From: Candidatus Brevefilum sp. | Lineage (GTDB): Bacteria; Chloroflexota; Anaerolineae; Anaerolineales; Anaerolineaceae | Length of the DNA: 41,127 bases | Assembly: GCA_019428905.1 (NCBI GenBank) | Contig: JAHYJN010000020.1 | Span: 1 to 41,127, forward strand | Direction of reading: 5' to 3' | The notes under the pieces: model-generated | The model's input: the letters and a program-made list of their open reading frames with translations, nothing else | What the model was told of the DNA's origin: nothing | Databases searched by the model: none | Made by a program: the position numbers and the translations under genes | Shown: piece after piece, positions 25,149 through 33,663 of the stretch | Numbering within the stretch: the first letter of the stretch is position 1 | How the letters are laid out: every line of letters starts with the position of its first letter

Positions 25149-26819
25149 ATGGAGAACAAAAACTTTCTACAAAGGACATTTACTGGAAGACGGGGGCGAC
25201 GTTTAAAGGAATACCTGACAGCTTACATCTTTATCGCACCTTCATCGATTTTGATCTTTATGTTTGGTATTTTCCCGGTGTTTTTTGCGCTTTACGTTAG
25301 CTTACATCGCTGGCGGATCGTGCGCGGTGACATGATCGGTTTGCGCAATTATGTAACTGCGATTGGCAGCCTGACGTATGTCATCGCCTTTTTCCTGGGG
25401 ATTGGCGCGCTGGTGTTAATATATTTCCTGGTTAAGCGCATCTTGAAATTGAGGCAGGAACATGATGATCAGCCCTGGTTGGCCATTTTACCGGGCTTGA
25501 TGTACGCCGTAACGGTGTTTGCTTTCTTGAATTGGTTTTATCGTGCCTTGCCGGAAGTGCTGGATATCGCCTTCAAGCTGCGGGGGATAGAGCGAGAGGA
25601 AATTGTGTTTATGGATTTCCTGATGGATGCACTACGGGCTGAAAGTGTATTACCAGCCTGGCGCATCTTTGGATGGCTTTTACTGGCGAGCCTGGTGATC
25701 GGCCTGGTGGTGATGAGAGTTTGGGAAAACCGCAATAATCTCAATTACCAGGCATATTTTTCCCTGTGCTTTCTTGCATTAGGGATTGGCGTGGGCTTAC
25801 TGGCGTTCACATTGCAGGAGGTGAACACGGTTTATGCCGCCGCACTCAGTGAGGGTACAGACCCGGGGATCTGGCCGCAGGTGATCACCATCAGCAGCGG
25901 TTTGATCTTGTTTGCTGCTGCCTGGGTCCTCTGGCGCCGTGCTGAAAAGCAATACACCAATCGTGGATTTTGGCTGCACTTGCTGGCCGCGATTGTATTG
26001 TTGATTGGCGGTTGGCTGCTGATCGGTGAAATCCCAAATATCATTGCTGCGGGCGATAAACGGGTTTGGGACGGTCTGAAAGTGACGGTGTTCTTCTCCC
26101 TCGGAACGGTACCCTTCCAGTTGGTTATTTCGATTTTTTTGGCGGTGCTCCTGTTCCGGAAATTTCTTGGTACAAACATTTTTCGCATCATTTTTTTCAT
26201 TCCTTATGTCACGCCTTCGATCGCCAGTGCGGCTGTCTTTCAGCAGATGTTTTCGAACCGCCAAACCGCGCCGGTCAACATGCTCTTGCGCAGTTTGGGG
26301 CTGCCGCCGCAACAATGGCTGTTTGAGCCGCGCGGCATTTTCACCTTGATCGGGCAGCATTTTGGCCTGTCAATTCCCACCTGGGCCACAGGTCCCAGCC
26401 TGGCTTTGTTTGTGATCATCCTGCACTCCGTGTGGACCTTTGTGGGTTATAACACGGTGATCTACCTGGCGGGGTTGGGAAATATCCCCAAAGAGTTGAA
26501 CGATTCAGCAGAAGTTGACGGCGCCAACGGCTGGCAGGTGTTTCGGCATATCACCTTCCCACTGCTTTCGCCAACAACTTATTTCCTTTCGTTAATTGGT
26601 GTCATCGGCACTTTTAAGGCGTTTAACACCATCTGGATTTTTAGAAGTAATTTAGCGTTGGGCACGACGGACACATTCAGCCTAGCGATCTTCATTGAAT
26701 TTTTTGAAAAGCTCAGGTATGGGTATGCATCAGCGATGGCTTTTGTCCTGTTTGGAATTATCTTGTCGTTGACACTAATCAATAACCGGGTCCAAGGAGC
26801 TAAGGTGTTTTATGGATAA
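25149..26819 (+). CDS. MalF-like sugar ABC transporter permease with inserted membrane domain
   Basis: 556 residues; usual length is about 300. Residues 20-70 are the normal first membrane segment and loop (AYIFIAPSSILIFMFGIFPV ... GLRNYV). At 303 the normal protein resumes (KRVWDGLKVTVFFSLGTVPFQL) and continues to the EAA loop LNDSAEVDGANGWQVFRHI (about 450-468), which contacts the ATPase. Between them, about 70-303, lie some 230 extra residues with about six hydrophobic segments (near 73-95, 111-127, 171-189, 203-222, 246-262, 275-293). The enlarged region sits where E. coli MalF has its big outer loop, but here it is membrane-embedded. It overlaps the next permease by eight bases. Confidence 0.9.
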   Translation: MENKNFLQRTFTGRRGRRLKEYLTAYIFIAPSSILIFMFGIFPVFFALYVSLHRWRIVRGDMIGLRNYVTAIGSLTYVIAFFLGIGALVLIYFLVKRILKLRQEHDDQPWLAILPGLMYAVTVFAFLNWFYRALPEVLDIAFKLRGIEREEIVFMDFLMDALRAESVLPAWRIFGWLLLASLVIGLVVMRVWENRNNLNYQAYFSLCFLALGIGVGLLAFTLQEVNTVYAAALSEGTDPGIWPQVITISSGLILFAAAWVLWRRAEKQYTNRGFWLHLLAAIVLLIGGWLLIGEIPNIIAAGDKRVWDGLKVTVFFSLGTVPFQLVISIFLAVLLFRKFLGTNIFRIIFFIPYVTPSIASAAVFQQMFSNRQTAPVNMLLRSLGLPPQQWLFEPRGIFTLIGQHFGLSIPTWATGPSLALFVIILHSVWTFVGYNTVIYLAGLGNIPKELNDSAEVDGANGWQVFRHITFPLLSPTTYFLSLIGVIGTFKAFNTIWIFRSNLALGTTDTFSLAIFIEFFEKLRYGYASAMAFVLFGIILSLTLINNRVQGAKVFYG

Positions 26820-27678
26820 AATGCGCAAAAAGACTTATTCATTTTCCGTATCGACGCGCAAGAAAATCCTGACCTATACCATTTTGTTTATCGGTGCGTT
26901 TATCTCGCTGATCCCGTTTGTGTGGATGATTTCAACCTCCTTAATGAGCTTGGGTGAAGCCTTGGGTACTGCGTTCTTCCCTTCATCGCTAAATTTTCAA
27001 AACTACGCTGAAGCCTGGCGGCGAGCGCAGTTTTCTGAGTATTTCATCAACAGTATCCTGATCACCCTGATTACCCTGTCTGGTGAGGTGACCTTCAGCG
27101 TGTTTGCAGCCTACGCCTTTGCCCGGATGGAATTTCCTGGACGCGACCTGATTTTCAGCATCATGTTGAGCACGATTATGATCCCTGCCATGGTGTTGAT
27201 CATCCCGAATTTCCTGACCGTGACCTGGCTGGGGCGCATCGGCCCGATCCCGTGGATCAATAACTGGCCTGCCCTGACCATACCGTATATGGGCAGCATT
27301 TTCTCAATTTTTTTGTTGAAGCAATTCTTTGCGCAGGTACCAAATGAGCTGTTTGACGCGGCGCAAATTGATGGTGCTGGGCACTTACGGTTTTTATTCC
27401 AAGTCGTTTTACCGCTATCGAAAGCCCCCTTGATGGTGATTTTGGTATTGTCCTTCATCGGTACCTGGAATTCGTTGGCCTGGCCGATGCTGGTGACGAA
27501 CACACCGGACTGGCGGCCGATCTCCGTGGGCTTGATGAACTTTGTTGATGAGGCCGGGCAGCTGATCAATTTAACCATGGCAGGCGCGTTTATTACCATT
27601 ATCCCAATCCTGATCATCTATTTCTTCACCCAAAGGCAATTCACTGACAGTATTGCGAGATCAGGGTTGAAAGGTTAA
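26812..27678 (+). CDS. MalG-like sugar ABC transporter permease
   Basis: 288 residues, six membrane segments, the standard size. N terminus TYTILFIGAFISLIPFVWMISTSL, binding-protein-dependent transport domain from about 75, and EAA loop ELFDAAQIDGAGHLRFLFQVVLPL at about 183-206. It pairs with the larger MalF-like permease, with overlapping genes (GGAGCTAAGGTG before the ATG). The solute-binding protein gene follows after 159 bases. No ATPase gene is present, so a shared MsmX/MsmK-like ATPase encoded elsewhere is expected, as is known for many importers of this family. Confidence 0.93.
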   Translation: MDKMRKKTYSFSVSTRKKILTYTILFIGAFISLIPFVWMISTSLMSLGEALGTAFFPSSLNFQNYAEAWRRAQFSEYFINSILITLITLSGEVTFSVFAAYAFARMEFPGRDLIFSIMLSTIMIPAMVLIIPNFLTVTWLGRIGPIPWINNWPALTIPYMGSIFSIFLLKQFFAQVPNELFDAAQIDGAGHLRFLFQVVLPLSKAPLMVILVLSFIGTWNSLAWPMLVTNTPDWRPISVGLMNFVDEAGQLINLTMAGAFITIIPILIIYFFTQRQFTDSIARSGLKG

Positions 27679-27726
27679 AATTACTATGACTACTCAGCAT
27701 GTGAATGCCCTTCAAATGTAGGACTC

Positions 27727-27837
27727 CCTGAGCAGTTACGAATCAATGCGTATGAGAGGAGGTGAATGGATTAGTAATCCACACACACGAAAACAAGTGA
27801 CGAGTAACCAACGATTAATCTAAGGAGAAAATTTTTC
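27727..27837. other. gap before the binding-protein gene: dispersed repeat and small frame
   Basis: CCTGAGCAGTTACGAATC at 27727-27744 is one copy of a motif also at 9093-9109, 32979-32995 (minus) and 33068-33087. A 23-codon frame (ATG 27752, TAA 27821-27823) ends just at the ribosome site AAGGAGA of the next gene. GAGGAGGTGA inside it resembles a second ribosome site with a GTG at its end. Translation is unproven. Confidence 0.35.
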
Positions 27838-29271
27838 ATGAAAAAGATAAGTGTTTTACTGTCGATCATCATGCTGCTGTCCTTGGTCCTGGCGGCCTGC
27901 GGACCTTCAGAGACCCCCGCACCGGTTGAAGAACCGGTGGTTGAAGAGCCGGTGGTTGAGGAACCTGAGCTAGTTGTAGAGCCGGAACCCGTTGAGGAAC
28001 CGGAAGAAGTTGAAGAGCCAGAACCGGTTGAAGAAGCACCGCCGTTTGAGGGTGTGACGGTTGATTTCTGGCACGTCTATTCAGATGCGCCCGGTGCAGC
28101 TTTGCAGGCACTGGTTGATGAATTCAATGATGTCAACCCCTACGGAATCACTGTAAATGCGCTTGACCAGGGTCGATACGGCGACGTTGAAGACAAAGTC
28201 AACGCCGGCATTCAATCCGGTGACCTGCCAGATGTGGTGATGGCATACACGAACGCCCTGGCCGATTGGTATTCGGTTGGTTTTATCGCCGATCTGAACC
28301 CCTATATTGGCGATCCTGATTACGGTCTGACCGCAGATCAACTGGCAGACCTGTATCCCCACCTTAAAGAAGCTGGCAGCACCCCCGATGGTGCCTGGAT
28401 TGCTTACCCGATGACCCAGTCCGCCAATGTGCTGGTGTATAACTTCACCTGGGCAGAGGAACTGGGTTTTGCCACACCGCCGACAACCTCGGCTGAGCTG
28501 AAAGATCTGGTTTGTACGGCAGCAGCCGAGAACGATGCTCGCGGCGGCGATTTTGCCGGTACGGGTGGAATTGTGTATTTCCCCAATGCGACCAACTGGC
28601 TGCACTGGCTGTACGCTTTTGGCGGGAACGAGCTCAATGAGGCACACGATGCCTATGATTTCACCTCGCAAGAAGCCATTGACACCACCATGTTCATCCT
28701 GGATCTAAAGAATGAAGGCTGTGCCTGGCAGACGGAAAGCTATCCGAACCCAGAACAGGGTCAGCGCAAGGCGCTCATTACCATGAGCTCCACAGCTGGT
28801 GCCCCATATTACGCAGCTGCATTTGAAGAAGAGAACAATGACGATGTGTGGGGCTGGATTGCTGCCCCCGGACCGGATGGCAAACTGGCTGTAAACGCCT
28901 TCCAGCAGATGTTGGGCGTGGTCCCCAGCACACCACAGCGTGAGATGGCCTCCTGGCTGTTCGTCAAATGGCTGACCTCCCCTGAGATCCAGGCACGCTG
29001 GATCGTCGCCAGCGGCTATTACGGCACACAGTACTCCACCGAAGCGCTTATGGCAGACTATGCCACCGAGAACCCGGTGTGGGCATCTGGTGTTGAATTG
29101 GCCGCCATTGGCCCATCAGAACCGCAAACCTTCCCAGCATGGTCATCGGTCCGCCGCACGTTGAATGATTTCGCGGCCGAACTGTACAATGCAACCAGCC
29201 AGGCTGAGGTTGAAGAGACCCTAGCCCGGTTGACCCAAGCTGCAAATGACCTGGTAGAAGAATTACAGTAG
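27838..29271 (+). CDS. carbohydrate ABC transporter substrate-binding lipoprotein
   Basis: 477 residues. Signal peptide with lipobox LAAC (Cys about 21), so it is tethered outside the membrane. Residues about 25-66 are a low-complexity Pro/Glu/Val linker (repeats of VEEPVVEEPE type), a flexible spacer. From 70 the family-1 solute-binding fold begins: VTVDFWHVYSDAPGAALQALVDEFN, GDLPDVVMAYTN, AYPMTQSANVLVYN, and the C-terminal WLFVKWLTSPEIQARW that is typical of sugar-binding proteins. It delivers substrate, probably an oligosaccharide or glycerol-phosphate-like compound, to the two permeases upstream. AAGGAG is well placed before the ATG. The binding protein as last gene of the operon is less common than first. 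Confidence 0.93.
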   Translation: MKKISVLLSIIMLLSLVLAACGPSETPAPVEEPVVEEPVVEEPELVVEPEPVEEPEEVEEPEPVEEAPPFEGVTVDFWHVYSDAPGAALQALVDEFNDVNPYGITVNALDQGRYGDVEDKVNAGIQSGDLPDVVMAYTNALADWYSVGFIADLNPYIGDPDYGLTADQLADLYPHLKEAGSTPDGAWIAYPMTQSANVLVYNFTWAEELGFATPPTTSAELKDLVCTAAAENDARGGDFAGTGGIVYFPNATNWLHWLYAFGGNELNEAHDAYDFTSQEAIDTTMFILDLKNEGCAWQTESYPNPEQGQRKALITMSSTAGAPYYAAAFEEENNDDVWGWIAAPGPDGKLAVNAFQQMLGVVPSTPQREMASWLFVKWLTSPEIQARWIVASGYYGTQYSTEALMADYATENPVWASGVELAAIGPSEPQTFPAWSSVRRTLNDFAAELYNATSQAEVEETLARLTQAANDLVEELQ

Positions 29272-29309
29272 TTCAAGCGACCCTTGCGGTTGCTAAGTAA
29301 GATCAATGA

Positions 29310-29345
29310 GACCCCCCAGGTGATCAAACCTGGGGGGATTTTTGT
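29310..29345 (+). terminator. strong intrinsic terminator of the ABC operon
   Basis: CCCCCCAGG, eight-base loop, CCTGGGGGG, then ATTTTTG. A perfect GC-rich 9-bp stem 40 bases after the binding-protein stop. Confidence 0.9.
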
Positions 29346-29802
29346 TGTTATTTGAAAGTTTGCAACTGCTTAGACACCCCCCAGTCCCCTCGTAGGCTAA
29401 GTGCTCACAAAAGTTTTCTCTTTATAAATGAACTATTCTCTGAAAACCTGTGGTTGTTGTCCCTCATCAGTCTGCTTCGCAGACAGCTTCCCCCAGGGGA
29501 AGCCTTAAACTACCAGCCCCTCGTAATTTTTATGTCGATAACAGAAATATTGACTTTAGGAAAAGTTAATAATTGGCAACCAAAACAAGAAAGTTTGATA
29601 CCCAAGTTTCTCTGTTATTCAAAGTTTTTCAATTTTTCGGGTAAATACACGATTTTCAGGATACTAATATGATCAACTCAGGTATTATAAAGTTTATAAC
29701 TAATCAGCCAGTCCTGCTGCTGAAGGGGGGTGGGGTGTGGTGGCGAAACCGCTACACCCCCCCCTGGGAGGCTAAGTGCTTACAAAAGTTTACGGGTTTG
29801 GT
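29346..29802. repeat. repeat-filled gap bounded by a direct repeat
   Basis: No credible gene. AGGCTAAGTGCTCACAAAAG at 29394-29413 recurs as AGGCTAAGTGCTTACAAAAG at 29769-29788, both after a C-rich run. Between them lie a CAGTCTGCTTCGCAGACAGC hairpin and a CTTCCCCCAGGGGAAG hairpin (about 29468-29503), then at 29714-29767 a CTGCTGCTGAAG-led G-rich/C-rich palindrome (GGTGTGGTGGCG...CGCTACACC). Related palindromes lie at 33000-33055 and 36371-36408. Confidence 0.6.
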
Positions 29803-30990
29803 TCAGGGGTGTAAATCAACTTGGTCGATGAACAGCTTGGTAAACTGGTAGGTGCGTTCAAGCACATCCGGGTCCATTTTGTCGGGTGTGTCCGCCATTT
29901 GGTGCCAGAAAGGGGCACGGCCGTCTGGCGTCAACCCGAAGAAGGTGATGGCTGGCAGTTTAGCACGATGGGCGTCTGCCATCTCGCTGTTGCCGCCCAC
30001 GATAAAGCGGGGGTAAGCGCCTAATTCCGGGTGGTCCTTAGCAAGGGTTTCAACAATGTGCAGGAGTTGCGGGTCCGGTTTAAAGGGCACAATGATGCCC
30101 TCTTTGGTTTCCCAGGCCGGCCCAGCGACCCCGATCATCTCGAATACCAGCACCTTGGGGTTGGTCCATTCGGCTTTGTGAAGCTTGATGAAATCGATCA
30201 TGCCGTAATGCTGGACTTCCTCGCAGCCGGTAAGGACGAACCAGGTCCGGGTATTGTTCAGCGGCTGTGTTTTGAGGGTTTCCGCCAGGGTGAGCACCAT
30301 GGCCACGGCGCTGGCATTATCGTTGGCGCCCGGGCTGAGAGGGGCACGGTCGGCTTCCCAACAGATGACCAACAAAATCAGTGCAGCAAGGGCGCTGGGA
30401 ATGCTGGCGTACCACAGCCAGATCCATTGCGTCATGATGCCCACCAGGTACAGACCAACCTGAATGATGAAGGCAATAAACGCGATGGTGGTGAAGTTTT
30501 GAAAGAACTTCACCCATCCCGGTGTGGAGAAGATCTTACCCGCCTTTTGCGTATCCAGATGCCCGACCAGGATCAGGTCCTGCAGGTGGTCGTGCTGCGG
30601 TTCAAGGATGGCAAACACATTCTGGCTGTCCCCTTTAGGGGTTACCCAGCGCAGCGGGTTGGGGAAAAAGCCCAACTCCAGCAGGTCAGAGACCAAGGCT
30701 AGCAGGCTTAGCCCGGCCGCGATCGCCCCAGATGTGCGCCCGAAAAGGGGGTAAATGATGAAGGCGGTCAGCATGAGCAGGGAGGTGATGATGTGCGGAT
30801 GGAAGATAGAGGTGGCGCTTCTAAATTCCTCCAATTTTGGTCCGTAGCCCAGGTTTTGAAGGTGTTGGAAGGCGTAGTTGGCTGCCTGGCGTTCCTCTGG
30901 CTGGGTCGAGCCGCGTGGGCCGATCGTCCCTGCCAGGGCCTGGATATGGTCGAGCAGTTTCTGGGGGATATGTGGGGTGGGGTTTGGCAT
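29803..30990 (-). CDS. M28 family metallopeptidase with membrane segments
   Basis: 395 residues from the ATG at 30990, preferred because ATGAGGATT just before it offers a ribosome site; an ATG 15 bases earlier (31005) has none. Zinc aminopeptidase motifs in order: LVGHLDTQ (His and Asp), SPGANDNASAVA (bridging Asp), TGCEEVQHYG (catalytic Glu), FEMIG, and WHQMADTPD (last His). Residues about 70-110 and 170-215 form hydrophobic segments, the second set inserted between HLDT and GANDN. This suggests a membrane-bound member of the M28 family. It may trim peptides taken up or released at the surface. Downstream is the repeat gap; upstream is the flavodoxin gene, on the same strand but about 230 bases away. 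Confidence 0.85.
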   Translation of the reverse strand: MPNPTPHIPQKLLDHIQALAGTIGPRGSTQPEERQAANYAFQHLQNLGYGPKLEEFRSATSIFHPHIITSLLMLTAFIIYPLFGRTSGAIAAGLSLLALVSDLLELGFFPNPLRWVTPKGDSQNVFAILEPQHDHLQDLILVGHLDTQKAGKIFSTPGWVKFFQNFTTIAFIAFIIQVGLYLVGIMTQWIWLWYASIPSALAALILLVICWEADRAPLSPGANDNASAVAMVLTLAETLKTQPLNNTRTWFVLTGCEEVQHYGMIDFIKLHKAEWTNPKVLVFEMIGVAGPAWETKEGIIVPFKPDPQLLHIVETLAKDHPELGAYPRFIVGGNSEMADAHRAKLPAITFFGLTPDGRAPFWHQMADTPDKMDPDVLERTYQFTKLFIDQVDLHP

Positions 30991-31170
30991 AGGCTGAATC
31001 CTCATATTAATTAATAACCAAATGCTGTCAGACCCTTAACGAGTTCTTAAGCCTTTTGGGTGTCTGATCTATTATACTGGTATCACAAACAAGCAAGAAT
31101 CCGCTTGAACGGGCAAACGAAATTCTTGTTTTCTTTCTCTCCTTTTGGTTTTGAGGCTCCTTCCGAAGAC

Positions 31171-31205
31171 CATCAGCGGATGACTGGTTAAGTCATCCGC
31201 TGATG
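31171..31205 (-). terminator. perfect 15-bp hairpin
   Basis: CATCAGCGGATGACT, GGTTA, AGTCATCCGCTGATG. It lies 29 bases beyond the stop of the flavodoxin gene, so it probably ends that transcript, although no T run follows on either strand. Confidence 0.6.
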
Positions 31206-31234
31206 TGTTAATGCAGGGGTATTATTACTGTGCT

Positions 31235-31738
31235 CTACTCGTTTTCGAGCAGTTTTGGGAGGGTTTCGCTGGCCCAGGTACGAATTTTATCCCAATCCCT
31301 GTGGTCCTGTTCTGGCAGGGACCTCATGGACTTTCCGAAGATATCGGTCATTTTCTCATGGTTGATACAGCCGCCAAATAAGCCCAGGCTGACCGGCGCT
31401 TTGGTTTTGATCATTGGTTTGGCAAAGTCAGTTGCCTTTTGAATGTTCTCGGGTGTTTCTTCACTTAAGGTCAGGCACACCAGGAAGTAGGCCACAGGTA
31501 CTTTGCTTAATCCCTTTCTGTGCCGACGCAAAAACCGCCTGGTTTTGGGTAGAAGGTGGAACATGCGTACGGCTGTCCCGACCACCACGGCGTCATAGCC
31601 AGAGAGGTCGTTAACCTCCTCAACAGGAAAAACATCCACCTGGACGTCAGCTTTAGCCATCTCATCAGCGATTGCCTGGGCAACCTCAGCAGTAGACCCG
31701 GATGCCGTACCGTAAGCCAGCAGAATTTTCTTGGTCAT
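31235..31738 (-). CDS. flavodoxin-domain protein (HemG-like)
   Basis: 167 residues. FMN-binding flavodoxin fold: LLAYGTASGSTAEVAQAI is the phosphate-binding loop, YDAVVVGTAVRMFHLLPKTRRFL the second strand-loop, and VAYFLVCLTLSEETPE the third. The RMFHLLPKTRRFLRRH segment and overall length resemble the menaquinone-dependent protoporphyrinogen oxidase HemG and related flavodoxins, but no heme-synthesis genes are near, so the role is open. AAAGGAT lies before the ATG. Confidence 0.85.
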   Translation of the reverse strand: MTKKILLAYGTASGSTAEVAQAIADEMAKADVQVDVFPVEEVNDLSGYDAVVVGTAVRMFHLLPKTRRFLRRHRKGLSKVPVAYFLVCLTLSEETPENIQKATDFAKPMIKTKAPVSLGLFGGCINHEKMTDIFGKSMRSLPEQDHRDWDKIRTWASETLPKLLENE

Positions 31739-31857
31739 TTGTAAATCCTTTCGATAAATCCAAAAGAAACACAGCGAACTGGTACCTATGATTTTAATTG
31801 GGTTTTGTTGGCTTGTGAATACCTGATTTGAAAAGGTGGACGGAAGACGGAAGAGCG
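31739..31857. other. gap upstream of the flavodoxin gene
   Basis: No gene. Near 31836-31856 there is a GGTGGACGGAAGACGGAAGA run like the purine-rich repeat at 39757-39795. Confidence 0.4.
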
Positions 31858-32490
31858 AGGATGGGCTTTCGGGTACCAGGGTCCGTCTGCACCCACTCTG
31901 CCCACCTCCGCTTCGCTTCGGGGGTTCCGCTTCGCTCCAGGCAGGAGAGCACTGCCAACCCTACGAATAAATCTTGTAGGGTGTGCAGTGGTTTTCTGCA
32001 CACCAATCATGTGGTAGGCAGGAGGGAACTGCCCACCCTACGAATAAATCAATCACTTGTATGGAGCGCAGGGTCTGTCTGTGCACCCACTCTGCCCACC
32101 TCCGCTTCGCTTCGGGGGTTCCGCTTCGCTCCAGGCAGGGAGCACCGCCAACCCTACGAATAAATCTTGTAGGGTGTGCAGGGTCTGTCTGTGCACCCGC
32201 TCTGCCCACCTCCGCTTCGCTTCGGGGGTTCCGCTTCGCTCCAGGCAGGGAGCACTGCCCACCCTACGAATAAATCTCTTGTAGGGTGTGCAGTGGTTTT
32301 CTGCACACCAATCATGTGGTAGGCAGGACCCTCACGCCCTTCGGGCTCAGGGCAGGGAGCTGCCCACCCTACGAATAAATCTTGTAGGGTGTGCAGTGGT
32401 TTTCTGCACACCAATCATGTGGTAGGCAGGACCCTCACGCCCTTCGGGCTCAGGGCAGGGAGCACTGCCCACCCTACGAATAAATCAATC
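31858..32490. repeat. tandem array of six nested-palindrome units
   Basis: Six units each end in ACCCTACGAATAAATC, at 31973, 32050, 32166, 32276, 32381 and 32486, so unit lengths are about 77, 116, 110, 105 and 105 bases. Units start TTGTAGGGTGTGCAG and end CTGCCCACCCTACG, giving outer arms GTAGGGTG/CACCCTAC. Type A carries GTGTGCAG-TGGTTTT-CTGCACAC plus CCCTCACGCCCTTCGGGCTC; the last two type A units are almost identical. Type B carries CTTCGCTTCGGGGGTTCCGC instead. Frames that run through on both strands are by-products of the repeat. Confidence 0.85.
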
Positions 32491-32582
32491 TTTTGTAAGG
32501 TGCGCAGGGCCCGGCTACCTGTGAAATTAGATTAGAATCAAGGACGGAACAGCGTTATCCAGTAAAAGGATGGAAGTACATT

Positions 32583-32834
32583 ATGTCTGCAGGGCATCAA
32601 GGCGGGTTGGCAGGTTTGTGGGCGGTTGGGGGCCAGCAGGTTTCTGTGGGGAATGATCAAGATAGACGCGGGTATTTCCAAAATTGTCCTGGGTGCGGCT
32701 GGCAGCTGACGGGGAAATTCTCCACCTGTCCAAAATGTGGGGCGGATTTGCGCACAAGGCCTTGTCCTTATTGCACTGGGGCTGTTCCCCTCTGTTCCGA
32801 GATGTGCCCGCGCTGTACCGCACCGCTTGTGTAA
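32583..32834 (+). CDS. double zinc-ribbon protein, copy 1
   Basis: 83 residues. The first 32 are Gly-rich and poorly structured. The rest has four CxxC pairs: CPGC, CPKC, CPYC, CPRC, enough for two zinc ribbons (DZR type). The order CPxCGWxxTxxF..CPxCG..PC.YC.G.VP....CPRC.AP is shared almost position by position with the protein at 34064-34312, so the two are paralogues. GGATGGAAG precedes the ATG. Zinc ribbons of this kind bind nucleic acid or protein partners; the role is unknown. It is the first gene after the palindromic array and may be the first of the locus that ends with the two-component pair. Confidence 0.7.
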   Translation: MSAGHQGGLAGLWAVGGQQVSVGNDQDRRGYFQNCPGCGWQLTGKFSTCPKCGADLRTRPCPYCTGAVPLCSEMCPRCTAPLV

Positions 32835-32978
32835 GACGTGTTCGTGATGATCGCTTGGGGTCAGATGGTTTAAGGATGAATTTAAAATGGATATAGAAGG
32901 TAATCATTATCTGATCTTTATCAAATCTTCATCATTTCTTTACAATTTTCCGCTATAAATAAGTTAGATAAACCAATC

Positions 32979-33087
32979 GTAACTGCTCAGGCAGTACTGA
33001 TGTTGAAAGATGGGAGCGTGGTTTGGCGGCAAAGCCGCCACAATACACTCCCCCATTCCTTTGAACACTGAGCAGTTGCTACAAATC
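32979..33087. repeat. composite inverted-repeat element
   Basis: GTAACTGCTCAGGCAGT (32979-32995) and CTGAGCAGTTGC (33068-33079) face each other as inverted copies of a dispersed motif. Between them is a nested palindrome, GGGAGCGTGGTTTGGCGGC-AAA-GCCGCC followed by ACAATACACTCCC. It sits directly before the secreted-protein gene at 33109. Confidence 0.6.
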
Positions 33088-33108
33088 AAAGATTTGGAGA
33101 GGTGTTTA

Positions 33109-33645
33109 ATGAAAAAGCAAAAAACCTTAGGTATGGCTGTTCTCGTCACACTGGCCTTGTTAGTGGTGACCACGGGGGCCGTCTTCGCCATTGGGCTTGC
33201 CCACGGTGGATCGCCGTGGTCTGCTGAGGATAATGATGATGACTACAGCGAGTATTGGGGACCGATGCACGGACGCAGGGGGACCTGGTCAACTGATGAG
33301 CCATTGATGCATGATGCTATGGTCCAGACTTTAGCAGATGTGACCGGGTTAGCGGTCGATGAAATTGAGGACAGAATCAGCGAAGGCGAACACTTGTTAG
33401 AAATTGCGCTAGATGCCGGTTTGGATCAAGCGGCCTTCTTTGACTTGATGCAGGAATCGCGCGAATCCCTTTTAGCAGAGGCGCTTGAATCTGGCTTGAT
33501 CACGGAAGACCAGTACCAATGGATGCAAAACCGCAGGCAGGATGTCCGTTATGAACGCGGCTTTGGTGGGTGTCACGAGTTGGAGGGGGAAGCGTACCCA
33601 CAGGATGGCCGCATGCCTCGCCGCGGGTCCGGCAGGCGCTGGTAA
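33109..33645 (+). CDS. secreted small protein, His/Met/acid-rich
   Basis: 178 residues from ATG 33109, which has GGAGAGGTG just upstream and opens a signal or anchor (MKKQKTLGMAVLVTLALLVVTTGAVFA). The mature start is acidic and aromatic with His and Met (SAEDNDDDYSEYWGPMHG, EPLMHDAM). The middle, about 65-140, is helical and resembles a small repeat found in exported Chloroflexota and Firmicutes proteins (LADVTGLAVDEIEDRISEG ... LLEIALDAGLDQAAF). The tail is Gly/Arg-rich with one Cys (GFGGCHELEG). The His/Met content would suit metal binding; this is inference. It lies 18 bases before the next membrane-protein gene. Confidence 0.7.
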   Translation: MKKQKTLGMAVLVTLALLVVTTGAVFAIGLAHGGSPWSAEDNDDDYSEYWGPMHGRRGTWSTDEPLMHDAMVQTLADVTGLAVDEIEDRISEGEHLLEIALDAGLDQAAFFDLMQESRESLLAEALESGLITEDQYQWMQNRRQDVRYERGFGGCHELEGEAYPQDGRMPRRGSGRRW

Positions 33646-33663
33646 GGAAGAAGGTGTAAACCA

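Noticed and set aside
29352..29851. Two open frames of 106 and 60 residues between the ABC operon and the M28 gene
   Set aside because: They cross hairpins and direct repeats, lack ribosome sites and show no protein-like composition.
31786..32414. Several overlapping open frames on both strands in the palindromic array
   Set aside because: They repeat the same peptides because the DNA repeats, have no ribosome sites, and are explained by the array structure.
31858..32490. CRISPR array
   Set aside because: Units are about 77-116 bases and nearly fully repeated, with internal palindromes and no unique spacers; no cas genes are near.
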